A stretch of 64,000 nt of DNA, taken from positions 105,894-169,893 of the forward strand of contig JACJWF010000009.1 of NCBI GenBank assembly GCA_020637295.1, written 5' to 3'. The stretch comes from Acidimicrobiaceae bacterium (GTDB taxonomy: Bacteria; Actinomycetota; Acidimicrobiia; Acidimicrobiales; Ilumatobacteraceae). Below, piece by piece: positions 1 through 8,777 of the stretch (position 1 is the stretch's first letter; each line of letters starts with the position of its first letter). The position numbers were made by a program, and so were the translations under genes. The notes below the pieces were generated by a model that saw nothing but the letters and a program-made list of their open reading frames with translations, was not told where the DNA came from and ran no database searches.

Positions 1-10
1 AGGGGTGGCC

Positions 11-706
11 CTACAAGGACGCTCCGGGCTGACGTCGCCGCCGGGCAGCAGCGCGCATCGCGTCGAATGTCAGCGTCGCCACCTGGTCCAGCTGGTTGCT
101 GGTGGTGGTGCCGGGGCGCAGGTGGAGGTGCAGCGTCACCGCGTCCACCAGGGCGGGTTGGCGGCCGGATTCGCGGAACCGCAAGTACAGGTCCACGTCG
201 TCGCCCACCGTGCGGAACGGTTCCATCCCGCCCAGGTCGTCCCAGACACTGCGGCGGATGAGCGATGCGCCGATCAGGTACGGAACGTGCGTCCCGTCGG
301 CGCGCAGCATGCTCGCCGGGGGCCGGTAGCCGGGCTCCACCACCAGATGCACCCGGCCGGCGATCCACGACGCCTGAGGGGTCGCCGCGGCCAGCAGCGC
401 CGCGAGGCGGCCGGGTGGCCAGGTGTCGTCGTGGTCGCAGAACGCCAGCCATTCCGCGGTCGTGGCGGCCACCCCGCGAGCGCGGGCGAGCGTCGCGCCC
501 TCCCGCCGGTGGCCGGTGAGCACGGTCGCGGCCGGGCACATGGTGCGGGCGAGAACGGCGGTGTCGTCAGTGCTGCCGTCGTCCACCACCACGATCTCCT
601 GCACTGGCGGCGCCTGGCCGACGATCGAGCGAAGGGTGGCGCCGAGGAACAGGGCCGCGTCGAGTGCGGGGACGACCGCGGCGACCGCGGGGCGGGCGCT
701 GCTCAC
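11..706 (-). CDS. Family 2 glycosyltransferase
   Basis: A 231-residue GT-A fold glycosyltransferase of family 2, which transfers a sugar from a nucleotide-sugar donor in the cytoplasm. The N-terminal VVPALDAALF strand, VDDGS at residues 41-45 (nucleotide binding) and DHDD at 91-94 (the DxD-type metal site) are all visible. The GTG start at 706 is chosen because it overlaps the stop of the upstream gene in a GTGA arrangement and the GT2 fold begins right after it. It is the last gene visible in a five-gene minus-strand operon; the operon may continue beyond the left edge. Acceptor and sugar are not predictable. At 231 residues it is a minimal catalytic domain without a membrane anchor. Confidence 0.85.
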   Translation of the reverse strand: MSSARPAVAAVVPALDAALFLGATLRSIVGQAPPVQEIVVVDDGSTDDTAVLARTMCPAATVLTGHRREGATLARARGVAATTAEWLAFCDHDDTWPPGRLAALLAAATPQASWIAGRVHLVVEPGYRPPASMLRADGTHVPYLIGASLIRRSVWDDLGGMEPFRTVGDDVDLYLRFRESGRQPALVDAVTLHLHLRPGTTTSNQLDQVATLTFDAMRAAARRRRQPGASL

Positions 707-1422
707 GCCGTGCCCCTGCGGCGGGCACTGATGGCCCGCATCACGTCGGCGTACTGGGCGCGCTGCTCGTCCGTGTGGAGCCGACCGAGGTTCCCCGCGT
801 GCAGTCGGCGGTGATGCACCACCGTGTCCACCCTCGCGGTGCGCAGGCCGGTGTGGCGGGCACGCGCCAGCCACTCCACGAAATCGGCACGGTGGAAGGC
901 CTCGTCGAACGGTCCCACCCGGTCGAGCGCGGCGCGCCGGATGGCGAACGCCGACTTGAGGGCGCCGTGCGCAGGTAGGCCGTTCGCGGCGGCAGTCACT
1001 TCGTTGGCCGCCATCGCGCCGGCCGGGTCCGTGAACTGCAGCGTCATGCCGAACACTCCATCCAATGCGGCGTCCTCGACGAGCGGGGCCGTGAGCGCCG
1101 CCACGGCACCTTCCGCCCACAGGTCGTCGGCGTCGAGGAACATCACGAGCGGGGCTCTGGTGGCGGCCACGCCGACGTTGAGGGCAGCAGCGACGCCCCG
1201 GTTGGCTGCCAGGCGGATGATCCGCGCTGCCGGGCATGCCGCCGCTGCGGCGCGGGCGGTGCCGTCCTCGGAGCCGTCGTCGACGACGACGATCTCGGCC
1301 GCCTCCGGCCGCTGGCGCATCACGCTGGCCAGAGCGGCGGCGATGGTGCGTTCGGCGCGGAAGGCGGCGATGACCACGGCGACGTCGCCGGCAGCGGGAT
1401 CGGGCACCATCTCAGCCGTCAT
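703..1422 (-). CDS. Family 2 glycosyltransferase
   Basis: A second compact GT2 glycosyltransferase (239 residues), similar in layout to its downstream neighbour: VVIAAF at residues 17-22, VDDGS at 47-51 and the metal-binding DADD at 97-100. The C-terminal half carries the usual acceptor-side WLARARHTG region. The ATG at 1422 lies inside the end of the preceding HPr-kinase-like gene (11-base overlap), and its stop overlaps the next start by four bases, so translation of the whole operon is probably coupled. Two small GT2 enzymes in tandem suggest successive sugar additions to one acceptor; that is inference from context only. Confidence 0.87.
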   Translation of the reverse strand: MTAEMVPDPAAGDVAVVIAAFRAERTIAAALASVMRQRPEAAEIVVVDDGSEDGTARAAAAACPAARIIRLAANRGVAAALNVGVAATRAPLVMFLDADDLWAEGAVAALTAPLVEDAALDGVFGMTLQFTDPAGAMAANEVTAAANGLPAHGALKSAFAIRRAALDRVGPFDEAFHRADFVEWLARARHTGLRTARVDTVVHHRRLHAGNLGRLHTDEQRAQYADVMRAISARRRGTA

Positions 1423-2497
1423 CTCGGGCGGGGCCTCCAGCGGGGTCCAGCAGCCCCAGCGCGGCCCGCACTGCGGCGCCGAGGTCTGGGCCTGGGTCCA
1501 GGCGGATGGGCGGCCGGACCCCGCACAGGCTGGTGATCAGGTCACGGTGGCGCAGATCACCGAAGGAGACCTGCAACGTGGTGGCCGACACGGTGGCGAT
1601 CACCCGCCCTCGGCTGACGGTGCCGAACGTGGGAGTTCCTGCGCCCGAACGGGCGAGGTGGACGATCCGTTCGATCGGCGCGCTCGCCGGGCGGCCGGCC
1701 AGGCGGCCCGTCAGCAGCAACTCCGAGCGGTGTTCTCCCAGTTCCTCGGTGTGCTCGCCCTCGGGCACCAACGGCAGCAGGGGCGGCAGCGGTGGAAGGC
1801 GCAGGCCAGCGGTGTCGTAGATGCGGGCCACGAGCGGGCGACCGCCGTCTTCGTCACGCCCGGCCGCGCCGGCAGCGCCGGTGGCTCGGTCGCACCGCAC
1901 CGCCACCACGTCGTCGCCGTAGTAGTCCGCGCCTGCTGCGCAGGCGGCGAGCGCAAGGCTCGTCTTGCCGGCGTACGACTCGCCGGTCAGCAGCACGGCT
2001 CGGCCGCGTGTGCCGATCGCCGCTGAGTGGAGCACCGACCAACCGGTGTCGCGCAACACGGCCTGGATCGCCGGCAACAGCGGGCGGGCTCGCTCGCTGC
2101 GCCCGCGGTCCCTCCAGGAGGGGACCCACACCGCAGCACGGCGGCGGTCGGCGGTGGCGGCGTACACGGCCGGTGCCGGGCCGGCCAGCGGAGCGACGAT
2201 CTCGTCCGCAGGGTTCGGGCGGCCGGCGGGATCGATGGCGAAGGGCGGCAGTGCCGGCATCGCGGCTCTCACGCCGGGCCCTTCCGCCACGTGCACCACG
2301 GCGCACGGCTCGGTGGTGCCGGCCGCGACGCCGCGGAGCGCGAACGCGTCGAAGTGGCGGCATGCCGCCATCACGGTGGGGCTGGCGCGGATGGCCACGA
2401 CGGCGTCCCCGATGCGGACGTGCACTTCATGGTCGGCTTCGTTCCGGCAGGCGGCGACGATGCCGTCCGCGATGCCGGTGACGGCGACGGTCACCAC
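1412..2497 (-). CDS. HPr-kinase-like P-loop protein
   Basis: About 361 residues. The N-terminal 140 residues are a variable beta-rich region; the C-terminal half resembles the HprK/HprK-related kinase fold. It has LHSAAI, then a Walker A loop GESYAGKTS at about 172-180, and YYGDDVVAV downstream, which matches the catalytic/Walker B region of HPr kinases. True HprK phosphorylates HPr of the sugar phosphotransferase system. HprK-related proteins in glycan or peptide-modification clusters have unknown targets, and here the setting is purely glycosyltransferases with no HPr gene. Start is GTG at 2497 or 2494, just behind a GGGGAGGG Shine-Dalgarno sequence; the second GTG has better spacing. Function remains inferred. 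Confidence 0.72.
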   Translation of the reverse strand: MVTVAVTGIADGIVAACRNEADHEVHVRIGDAVVAIRASPTVMAACRHFDAFALRGVAAGTTEPCAVVHVAEGPGVRAAMPALPPFAIDPAGRPNPADEIVAPLAGPAPAVYAATADRRRAAVWVPSWRDRGRSERARPLLPAIQAVLRDTGWSVLHSAAIGTRGRAVLLTGESYAGKTSLALAACAAGADYYGDDVVAVRCDRATGAAGAAGRDEDGGRPLVARIYDTAGLRLPPLPPLLPLVPEGEHTEELGEHRSELLLTGRLAGRPASAPIERIVHLARSGAGTPTFGTVSRGRVIATVSATTLQVSFGDLRHRDLITSLCGVRPPIRLDPGPDLGAAVRAALGLLDPAGGPARDDG

Positions 2498-2516
2498 GCC
2501 CTCCCCGTGCCCGCGC

Positions 2517-4931
2517 CTAGCCGAGCCGCACTGCGGCTGGTGGCGCGAGCGGGCCGTGCAGGGCGGCCATGAGGTCGCTCGCGGCGCGTTCCAGCGACAA
2601 CTCGTCGCGCACATGAGCGTTGGCGCGCCAGCCGCGGGCGGCGGCCTCCTCGGGGTCGTCCACCACGTGCCGCATGAACGCGGCCGCGACCTCCACGTCC
2701 GGCTGCGCCCACCGCGCCGTGGTCGCGTACGGGGCGTTGCCCTCGCCCACCGGCACCAACCGCCACGGCACCAGGTAGCTCGTGGCGTCGGTGCAGAACC
2801 TCATGTTGCCGGAGTAGCCGGTGACGATCACGGGCGTGCCCACGGCCATCGCGTCGGCGATCTGCATGCCGAAGCCCTCGCTGCGGTGCAGCGACACGAA
2901 GCAGTCGCTGAGCTCCAGCAACGCCTGCAACTCGCTGGAGTCCCATGTGGTGTCCACCACGAGGAGGTCGTCGCGGCCGGCGGCCAGGCGCCGCAGCCGG
3001 TCCATCTCCAGTGGATGGCGGTGGCCGTTCATCGTCTTCAGCACCAGGTGGGCCTCGCCGGGTTCGGGGAACGCCCGGCAGTAGGCGTCCACGACATCCC
3101 ACGGGTTCTTCCTGGCGACCACCGAGTTGAGGTCGAAGCTGGTGGCGAAGAGGAACCCGTCGGGCAGTCCGAGCATCTCCCGGGTGTACGGGGTGGGGGC
3201 GTCCGGCGGCAGCACGGGGAGGGTCACGACGTGGACGGGGATGTCCGGTGCCAGCGTGCGGACGGCCTGCGCGGTGAACTCGCTGGTGACCCACACCTGC
3301 TCCAGGTTGTGCAGCGCCGCTGCGAACTCCTCCGGCATGGTGTCCAGTTCCCAGAACCACAGGCCCACGCGGCGGGCGTCCTCCCGGCAGCGGTGGTAGT
3401 GCTCCAGCCGGGCCAGGGTGTGCGGCAGCATGTCGGCGTTCACGCAGTAGACGGAGTCGCGGTAGTGCAGGTCGGTGGTGGCCGCGCCGGCGCCGCGGTG
3501 CGCGTTGCGCGTGGCATCCGCGTGCACGCTCACCAACTGGGTGGGCAGGCCGGTGAGCGCCATCGCGGCGTGCAGCCGGCGCCCGGCCTCGCCCACGCCG
3601 TGCTCGGCCGCGGCGTATGCCACCACGTTCCAGCCGCCCACCGTGCGCATGGTGGACGGCCGCGGCGCCTCGGGGACGGGCGGCACCGCCAGCCCCGCTG
3701 CACGGCGACGAGCGACGGCCGGCTCGAACTCACCCAGCCAGCGCTGGTAGTTGGCGGCGTCGTCCAGGTCCAGCCGGGGGAAGTGCTGCTGGATGCCGGG
3801 CTCGGACTCCCAGTAGGCGAGGGCCCACCGGCCCATCGGCACGCCGAACACGCCCGGTGCCGGCCCGTCCAGCCAGGCGGCGAACCCGCCGTCGGGGTCG
3901 TAGGCATCGGGCGGCAGTGTGTCCTCGCCGCGGTCGGCCAGGGCCACCGCCCGGCGGATGGCGGAGCGGATGAGGTGATCCAGCCGCACCCCTTCGGCCG
4001 TGACGTTCCAGCGATAGGGCGGCCCGCCACCCCAGCCATGGCGGCGCAGCGCGGCGCCGTAGGCATCGCACTCGGCGGCCAGCACCGGATGGTCGGAGAG
4101 GCGGACCCGCGGGGTGATGCCGGCATGGACGGAGAGCTGCCACGGACGGTCCGGCGAATAGCCGCTGAGGTGCAGGGCGCGCAGTGGCGAGTCGCCGGCA
4201 TGGAGCACGCCGTCGCGCCACGACAGGGGGCGCTCGTGCAGGTTCCAGTACGCGGCGTTGACACCCGGGTCGCGGATGACGGCCGGCTGGAACAGCGCCG
4301 GCGCCCAGTCGATCCAGCGCTGGTCGGTGAACAGCGCCCGCGGCAGGTCCACCACCGCCTCGGTGCGGAGGCGCTCGTGCCACCAGTGGAGGAAGGGGCG
4401 GGCCTGGTGGCCGACGGCGATCATGCCGAGGTTGAAGATGCCGGAGTGGCGGATGCGGTCCTCCGCGGGCTCCAGCCCGTCGCGGGGGAACGGCTGGAGG
4501 ACGTGCGGGGTGAGCGCGATGCCGTGCGCGGCGGCAGCGTCGAAGACGTCGTCGAGCAGGCCGTACAGGACGATGTCCGGGTCCAGGTAGAGCGCGGCGC
4601 CGGCGGTCTCCAGCAGGTGCAGCAGGAAGGCCGCCTTGACGGCGGTGGACAGTTCGAGCACCGAGTAGGTGGCGGCCATCAGGTGCAGTTCGTCGCGGCT
4701 CAGCCCCAGCTGGTCCACCGTCACCACGTCCCCTGGGATGGCCGGCAACGGTGCGTCCGCTTCCGCATCGATGAGCAGGGTGACGAAGCGCCGGCCCGGG
4801 TGGTGCTGCAGGTAGGTGGTGGCCAGGATGGTCGCCTGGGCGGCGTAGTTGCGGGCGATGATCGTGCCGGCGACCGCCGCCTGCGGTGGCGAGGACGGTG
4901 CCGACGCAGCGGTGGCCTCGGGGGCGCTCAC
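2517..4931 (-). CDS. Two-domain glycosyltransferase (GT-A nucleotide-sugar transferase plus GT4-like)
   Basis: An 804-residue fusion. Residues about 20-300 form a GT8-like nucleotide-diphospho-sugar transferase domain (IIARNYAAQA at the N-terminus, YLDPDIVLYG around the DPD metal site at 117-119). A linker region follows to about 450, then a GT-B, family 4-type transferase that begins with GGWNVVAYAAAEHGVGEAGR and ends with the donor-binding HRSEGFGMQIADAMAVGTP at about 682-700. Two catalytic domains in one chain imply two linked sugar transfers. The GTG start at 4931 overlaps the stop of the coiled-coil gene (GTGA); an upstream in-frame ATG at 4994 lies inside that gene and is less likely. 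Cytoplasmic; acceptor unknown. Confidence 0.83.
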   Translation of the reverse strand: MSAPEATAASAPSSPPQAAVAGTIIARNYAAQATILATTYLQHHPGRRFVTLLIDAEADAPLPAIPGDVVTVDQLGLSRDELHLMAATYSVLELSTAVKAAFLLHLLETAGAALYLDPDIVLYGLLDDVFDAAAAHGIALTPHVLQPFPRDGLEPAEDRIRHSGIFNLGMIAVGHQARPFLHWWHERLRTEAVVDLPRALFTDQRWIDWAPALFQPAVIRDPGVNAAYWNLHERPLSWRDGVLHAGDSPLRALHLSGYSPDRPWQLSVHAGITPRVRLSDHPVLAAECDAYGAALRRHGWGGGPPYRWNVTAEGVRLDHLIRSAIRRAVALADRGEDTLPPDAYDPDGGFAAWLDGPAPGVFGVPMGRWALAYWESEPGIQQHFPRLDLDDAANYQRWLGEFEPAVARRRAAGLAVPPVPEAPRPSTMRTVGGWNVVAYAAAEHGVGEAGRRLHAAMALTGLPTQLVSVHADATRNAHRGAGAATTDLHYRDSVYCVNADMLPHTLARLEHYHRCREDARRVGLWFWELDTMPEEFAAALHNLEQVWVTSEFTAQAVRTLAPDIPVHVVTLPVLPPDAPTPYTREMLGLPDGFLFATSFDLNSVVARKNPWDVVDAYCRAFPEPGEAHLVLKTMNGHRHPLEMDRLRRLAAGRDDLLVVDTTWDSSELQALLELSDCFVSLHRSEGFGMQIADAMAVGTPVIVTGYSGNMRFCTDATSYLVPWRLVPVGEGNAPYATTARWAQPDVEVAAAFMRHVVDDPEEAAARGWRANAHVRDELSLERAASDLMAALHGPLAPPAAVRLG

Positions 4932-5290
4932 CCGCTGTCCCTCGTGCTGGCCGGCGGGGCCCCGCGACGGGCGATCCGCCGCATCCGGCCCCACACACGG
5001 CGGGGCATCCGGCTCCAGCGCCAGGTCCGGGTGGCGGCCATCTCCTCGGCCAGGGCGGCTCGGGCGCGCAGCTCGGCGACCTCATCGGCGTCGGCACCCT
5101 GCTCGTGATGGGCCAGCAGCGTCGCGTTGAGCTGCTGGGCGGCCCTGAGTGCGGCCAGCGCCCTCGCCTCCGCCGCCTGCGCCTCCTGCAGCGCGGCCTC
5201 CAGTTCCGCAACGCGGCGAACCACCGGTTCGGCAGCCCCGTCGGGGCCGGCCGGCCGGTGGTCGGTCGGGTACTCGTTCAATTCCGCCAC
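4928..5290 (-). CDS. Small coiled-coil protein at head of glycosyltransferase operon
   Basis: About 120 residues. The middle (VAELEAALQEAQAAEARALAAL and onwards) is a strongly predicted alpha-helical coiled coil rich in Ala, Glu and Leu; the C-terminus is basic (MPRRVWGRMRRIARRG). Such short heads are common in front of glycosyltransferase modules of polysaccharide clusters, but no specific family is recognised. I favour the GTG start at 5290 because TACCCT sits exactly seven bases before it, the leaderless pattern seen repeatedly in this window; an in-frame ATG at 5365 has neither a Shine-Dalgarno sequence nor a -10 box. It is the first gene of the operon and overlaps the next gene by four bases. 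Confidence 0.6.
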   Translation of the reverse strand: MAELNEYPTDHRPAGPDGAAEPVVRRVAELEAALQEAQAAEARALAALRAAQQLNATLLAHHEQGADADEVAELRARAALAEEMAATRTWRWSRMPRRVWGRMRRIARRGAPPASTRDSG

Positions 5291-5297
5291 GGTCGCC

Positions 5298-5303
5298 AGG
5301 GTA
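5298..5303 (-). promoter_or_regulatory. Leaderless -10 box of glycosyltransferase operon
   Basis: TACCCT on the minus strand, seven bases before GTG at 5290. It matches the TANNNT consensus for actinobacterial sigma-70-type promoters. No convincing -35 hexamer is seen. Confidence 0.45.
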
Positions 5304-5414
5304 CCAACGGCGGCCTCCGTGGTCCGCCGCGGGCCGCCGGCCCGTGCAGCACGAGAGACAGCCATGTCGAGTGGGATCGAGACCGTGTCGGGGCAAGGTC
5401 GCGGTCCCTGCGGC

Positions 5415-5426
5415 GCCGCCGGCGGC
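5415..5426. terminator. Short GC palindrome, possible terminator
   Basis: GCCGCCGGCGGC is a perfect 12-base palindrome about 47 bases past the stop of the minus-strand flavoprotein gene, in the 182-base gap before the glycosyltransferase operon. It has no T-tract, so the terminator role is weakly supported. The rest of the gap holds a tandem copy of GATGAGGCGGG and nothing else recognisable. Confidence 0.3.
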
Positions 5427-5472
5427 CACGCCGGTCACGGCACGGCCGATGAGGCGGGTCGATGAGGCGGGC

Positions 5473-7944
5473 TCAGCTGCGGATGCGGGCGTTGGAGGGG
5501 TCGTAGAGCGGCTTCAGCGACACCGCCAGCGGGTACTCGGCACCGTTGATCTCGACGGTCCAGGTGCCATCCGCCAGCCAGGCGGCAGTGGCCTCCTCGC
5601 CACCGGCGGCCACCATCGCCAGCCCCACGGCGCCGCCGACGGTGTGGCCATAGGAGCCGGCACGGACGTAGCCGGCCTCCACCCCGTTCCGGCGCAGCAC
5701 CTCGGCGTGATACAGCATCGGCTCGGGGTCCAGCACCTGCACGCTCACCAGCCGCTGGCGCCGGGGCATGCGCCGCCGCTCGGCCAGCGCCGCCAGGCCG
5801 TTGAACCCGCCCGGCTTGTCCCACGCGATGGCGAAGCCGAACCCGGCGTCCAGCGGGCAGTCCGTGTTGTCGATGTCGTGGCCGTAGTCGCGGTAGCCCT
5901 TCTCCATCCGCAGGCTGGCCAGCGCCTTCAGCCCGGCGTGGCGCAGGCCGAACTCCTGGCCCGCCTCCACCAGCGTGTCGTGCACGTGGAGCGCCTGCTC
6001 GGCCGGCACGTAGAGCTCGTAGCCGAGCTCGCCGAGGTAGGTGATCCGCACGCACAGGACGCGGGCGTAGCCGAGGTCGATCTCCCGGGCGGTGCGGAAC
6101 GGGAACGCCTCGTCGGACAGGTCCACGGACGTCAGGGTCTGGAGCAGCGCCCGCGAGCGGGGGCCCTGCACGTTGATCTGGGCGAGGCCGGCGGTGACGT
6201 CGGTGGCGAACGCGTGGCCCGCGGTGGCACACGCCCGCACGAGTTGGGACTCCACATGGCGGTGTGCCGTGTCGGTGGCGACGACCATGAACGACTCGTC
6301 CGCCAGCTTCGTGACGGTCAGGTCGGCCTCCAGCAGGCCCCGGTCGTTCAGCCACTGGGTGTAGGTGATGGTGCCCGGGTCGCCGTTCACCGCATTGGCG
6401 GACAGCCGGTCCAGCACGGTGCCGGCGTCGCGGCCTTGCACGCGGAACTTGGACATGAAGCTCATGTCCATGAGGATCACGCCCTCCCGGCAGGCCCGGT
6501 GCTCGGCCTCCCAGGTGGCCCACCACGACGGGCGGCCCCAGGTGAGCGGGCCGGGGGCCGGCGTCTGCCCGGGGCCGGCGAACCAGTCCGCCCCCTCCCA
6601 GCCGCTGACGTCGCGGAAGTACGCACCCTGCTCCACGAGCCGCTGGTGCAGGGGCGAGACCTTCGCGCCGCGGGCGGTGTGCAGCGCCTTGTTCGGGTAG
6701 TGGCACTGGTACACCATGCCCAGCGACTCCACGGTCCGCGTGCGGCGGTACGACGGGGTGGTCTGGTACGGCTGCAGGCGGGCCGGGTGCATGCCGGTGA
6801 CGTCGGCGCCGGGGTCGCCGTCGACGATCCAGTGGGCCACCAGCCGGCCGAGGCCGCCGCCGGTGAGGATGCCGATGGAGTTCAGCCCGGCGGCGACGAA
6901 GTAGTTGCCGACCTCCGGCGCCGGGCCGATGATCGGGCGCAGGTCGGGGGTGAAGCTCTCCGGCCCGCAGAAGAACGTGCGGATGCCCGTGTCCATCGAC
7001 ACCGGCACGCGGCTCATCGCCGCCTCGACGTACGGGCCCATGCGGTCCCAGTCCGGCTGGATGGTGGTGAACGAGGAGTCGCGGGGGATGCCCTCCACCT
7101 TCCAGGGCGCGCACACGGGCTCGAACAGGCCGATCATCAGCCCGCCGACCTCCTCGCGGTAGTAGCCATAGTTGGCGGGGTCCTCGATGACCGGCCAGGT
7201 GGGGTCCAGGCCCTCCATGTGCTCGGTGATCAGGTAGTAGTGCTCCGCCGCCTGGAGCGGGATGGACACCCCGGATCGGGCGCCGAGCTGGCGGGCCCAC
7301 ATGCCGGCAGCGTTGACGACGTACTCGCACTCGATCGTGCCGTGGTCGGTGACGACGGAGTGCACCCGCCCACCGCGCACCACGACGTCCTCGACCGTGA
7401 CGCCCTGGGCGATGGTGACGCCCTGGTTGCGGGCGCCGCGGGCCATGGACATGGTGACATCCACCGGGTTCACCCGCCCGTCGCCGGCCACGTAGAAGCC
7501 GGCCAGCAGGTCGTCCGTGCGGGCCAGCGGGAACATGCCGGCCACCTCGCCGGGCGACAGCTCCTGCACGTCCACGCCGAGGTAGCGGTTGAACGTGGAG
7601 ACCCGCCGGTACTCCTCCAGCCGCCCCTCGTCGGCGGCCAGCTCGATGAATCCGACGGGCTTGAACCCGGTGGCGAGGCCGGTCTCGGCCTCCAGCCCGG
7701 CATACAGGTCGCGCGTGTAGGTGCGCAGCTCGGTGGACGTCTGCGAGGTGGACCCGAACGTCACCATCAGCCCAGCCGCGTGCCAGGTGGTGCCGGAGGT
7801 GAGCTGGTCGCGCTCCACCAGCACGGTGTCCGTCCACCCGAGATGGCCGAGGTGGTAGGCGATCGACGTGCCGATGACGCCGCCGCCGATGACGACGACG
7901 CGGGCACGCTGGGGGAGTGCGGGGCTGGCGGGGCTGGCGGGCAT
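5473..7944 (-). CDS. Dimethylglycine/sarcosine dehydrogenase-like flavoprotein (DAO-GcvT fusion)
   Basis: 823 residues with two modules. Residues about 14-370 are a DAO-type FAD domain (VVVIGGGVIGTSIAYHLG; WHAAGLM, whose His is the covalent FAD attachment site in the dimethylglycine dehydrogenase family). The remainder is a GcvT-like aminomethyltransferase pair (FAO_M, GCV_T and GCV_T_C) which in characterised relatives passes the one-carbon unit to tetrahydrofolate. The likely reaction is oxidative demethylation of an N-methylated amino acid such as dimethylglycine or sarcosine; the precise amine is not readable. Start at 7944 has a good Shine-Dalgarno (GGAGG, four bases before ATG), and the Rossmann motif follows within 20 residues. 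It is divergent from the SCO6745-like gene with a 49-base shared control region. Confidence 0.85.
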   Translation of the reverse strand: MPASPASPALPQRARVVVIGGGVIGTSIAYHLGHLGWTDTVLVERDQLTSGTTWHAAGLMVTFGSTSQTSTELRTYTRDLYAGLEAETGLATGFKPVGFIELAADEGRLEEYRRVSTFNRYLGVDVQELSPGEVAGMFPLARTDDLLAGFYVAGDGRVNPVDVTMSMARGARNQGVTIAQGVTVEDVVVRGGRVHSVVTDHGTIECEYVVNAAGMWARQLGARSGVSIPLQAAEHYYLITEHMEGLDPTWPVIEDPANYGYYREEVGGLMIGLFEPVCAPWKVEGIPRDSSFTTIQPDWDRMGPYVEAAMSRVPVSMDTGIRTFFCGPESFTPDLRPIIGPAPEVGNYFVAAGLNSIGILTGGGLGRLVAHWIVDGDPGADVTGMHPARLQPYQTTPSYRRTRTVESLGMVYQCHYPNKALHTARGAKVSPLHQRLVEQGAYFRDVSGWEGADWFAGPGQTPAPGPLTWGRPSWWATWEAEHRACREGVILMDMSFMSKFRVQGRDAGTVLDRLSANAVNGDPGTITYTQWLNDRGLLEADLTVTKLADESFMVVATDTAHRHVESQLVRACATAGHAFATDVTAGLAQINVQGPRSRALLQTLTSVDLSDEAFPFRTAREIDLGYARVLCVRITYLGELGYELYVPAEQALHVHDTLVEAGQEFGLRHAGLKALASLRMEKGYRDYGHDIDNTDCPLDAGFGFAIAWDKPGGFNGLAALAERRRMPRRQRLVSVQVLDPEPMLYHAEVLRRNGVEAGYVRAGSYGHTVGGAVGLAMVAAGGEEATAAWLADGTWTVEINGAEYPLAVSLKPLYDPSNARIRS

Positions 7945-7980
7945 GGTTCCTCCGGTCGGACTGCCATTGAACCAGGTCGC

Positions 7981-7986
7981 TACGGT
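7981..7986 (+). promoter_or_regulatory. Leaderless -10 box
   Basis: TACGGT placed exactly seven bases before ATG at 7994, which would start the message at or next to the start codon. Confidence 0.55.
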
Positions 7987-7993
7987 GCGCTCC

Positions 7994-8728
7994 ATGGACG
8001 CCCTCGAACTCGTGCACCAGACCAGCGGACTGATCGGCGCCGCCGGCGCGGCCTTCTACTTCGCCCCGGCCACCATCGCCAGGGGCCAGGAACTGGGGCT
8101 GGACCGCGTGCAGTTCTACGGTCTGGGCCGGGGCGGTGTGCTCGGCGACGTGGAGCCCGCCGTGGTGTCCTCGGCGTTCGGGTACTTCAACCCGGCGATG
8201 ATCGCCAACCTGTGGAACGCCGCCCGCGAGCACTGCTCGCCCCGGGTGGCCGGTGCGGCGTACATGGAGTGCTGCGCGGAGCACGGTCGCGCTCGCCTCG
8301 CCGGCGTTGCCGACCTGGCGTCGTTCGTGGCTGCCGGCGAGAAGGTGCTGTCCGCCTGCGAGGTGGAGGCCTTCCCCCTGTTCGCTGGCGTGGCCGCGGA
8401 GCCCGCCGCCCCGGATGCCGCCGGCCGGGCCATGCAGATTCTCACCATCCTTCGCGAGTACCGCGGCTGCGCCCACCTGGTGGCGCTGCGGGCCATGGGC
8501 ATCCCGTCGAAGGACGCCCACTTCGTGAAGCGGCCGGGCGATATCCGCATGTTCGGCTGGGCCGACGACGATGCGCCGACCATCGACGACGCGCTGCGGG
8601 CCCGGATGGACGACGCCGAGGCGTTGACGGACCGCATCGTCGCGCCGGCGTACGCCACGCTCACGGACGCCGAGCGAGAACTGTTCGCTGCCGGTGTGCG
8701 GGCACTGGCCGACGCGCTCGCCCCGTGA
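7994..8728 (+). CDS. SCO6745-family protein
   Basis: 244 residues, alpha-helical and soluble. The pattern HQTSGLIGAAGAAFYFAPATIARGQ with a following GYFNPAMIANLWNAA resembles the actinobacterial SCO6745 family (DUF-type; members contain VHAVTYFSPEA and FYGFAPAMVARALP at the same positions). The biochemical role of the family is unknown. Start at 7994 is supported by a TANNNT box seven bases upstream; no Shine-Dalgarno is present. An earlier in-frame methionine would fall in the coding region of the divergent gene. The gene stands alone, 49 bases from both its divergent neighbour and the next gene. Confidence 0.7.
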   Translation: MDALELVHQTSGLIGAAGAAFYFAPATIARGQELGLDRVQFYGLGRGGVLGDVEPAVVSSAFGYFNPAMIANLWNAAREHCSPRVAGAAYMECCAEHGRARLAGVADLASFVAAGEKVLSACEVEAFPLFAGVAAEPAAPDAAGRAMQILTILREYRGCAHLVALRAMGIPSKDAHFVKRPGDIRMFGWADDDAPTIDDALRARMDDAEALTDRIVAPAYATLTDAERELFAAGVRALADALAP

Positions 8729-8765
8729 CGGCGCGTGGTTCTCGCGCTGCGCACCGCAGGCGCGC

Positions 8766-8771
8766 CATGAT
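8766..8771 (+). promoter_or_regulatory. Candidate -10 box of flavoprotein/pseudokinase operon
   Basis: CATGAT, six bases before ATG at 8778. The same hexamer with the same spacing precedes the ECF sigma gene at 21384. Confidence 0.35.
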
Positions 8772-8777
8772 GGCGGC

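Noticed and set aside
1965..5108. A very long open frame on the plus strand opposite the glycosyltransferase operon
   Set aside because: It is rich in Arg, Gly, His and Val with no domain, and lies antisense to genes with clear motifs. High GC removes stop codons from the opposite frames.
5448..5471. Tandem GATGAGGCGGG(TC) repeat in the gap before the flavoprotein stop
   Set aside because: Only two short units in GC-rich DNA; too small to be a meaningful repeat or regulatory signal.
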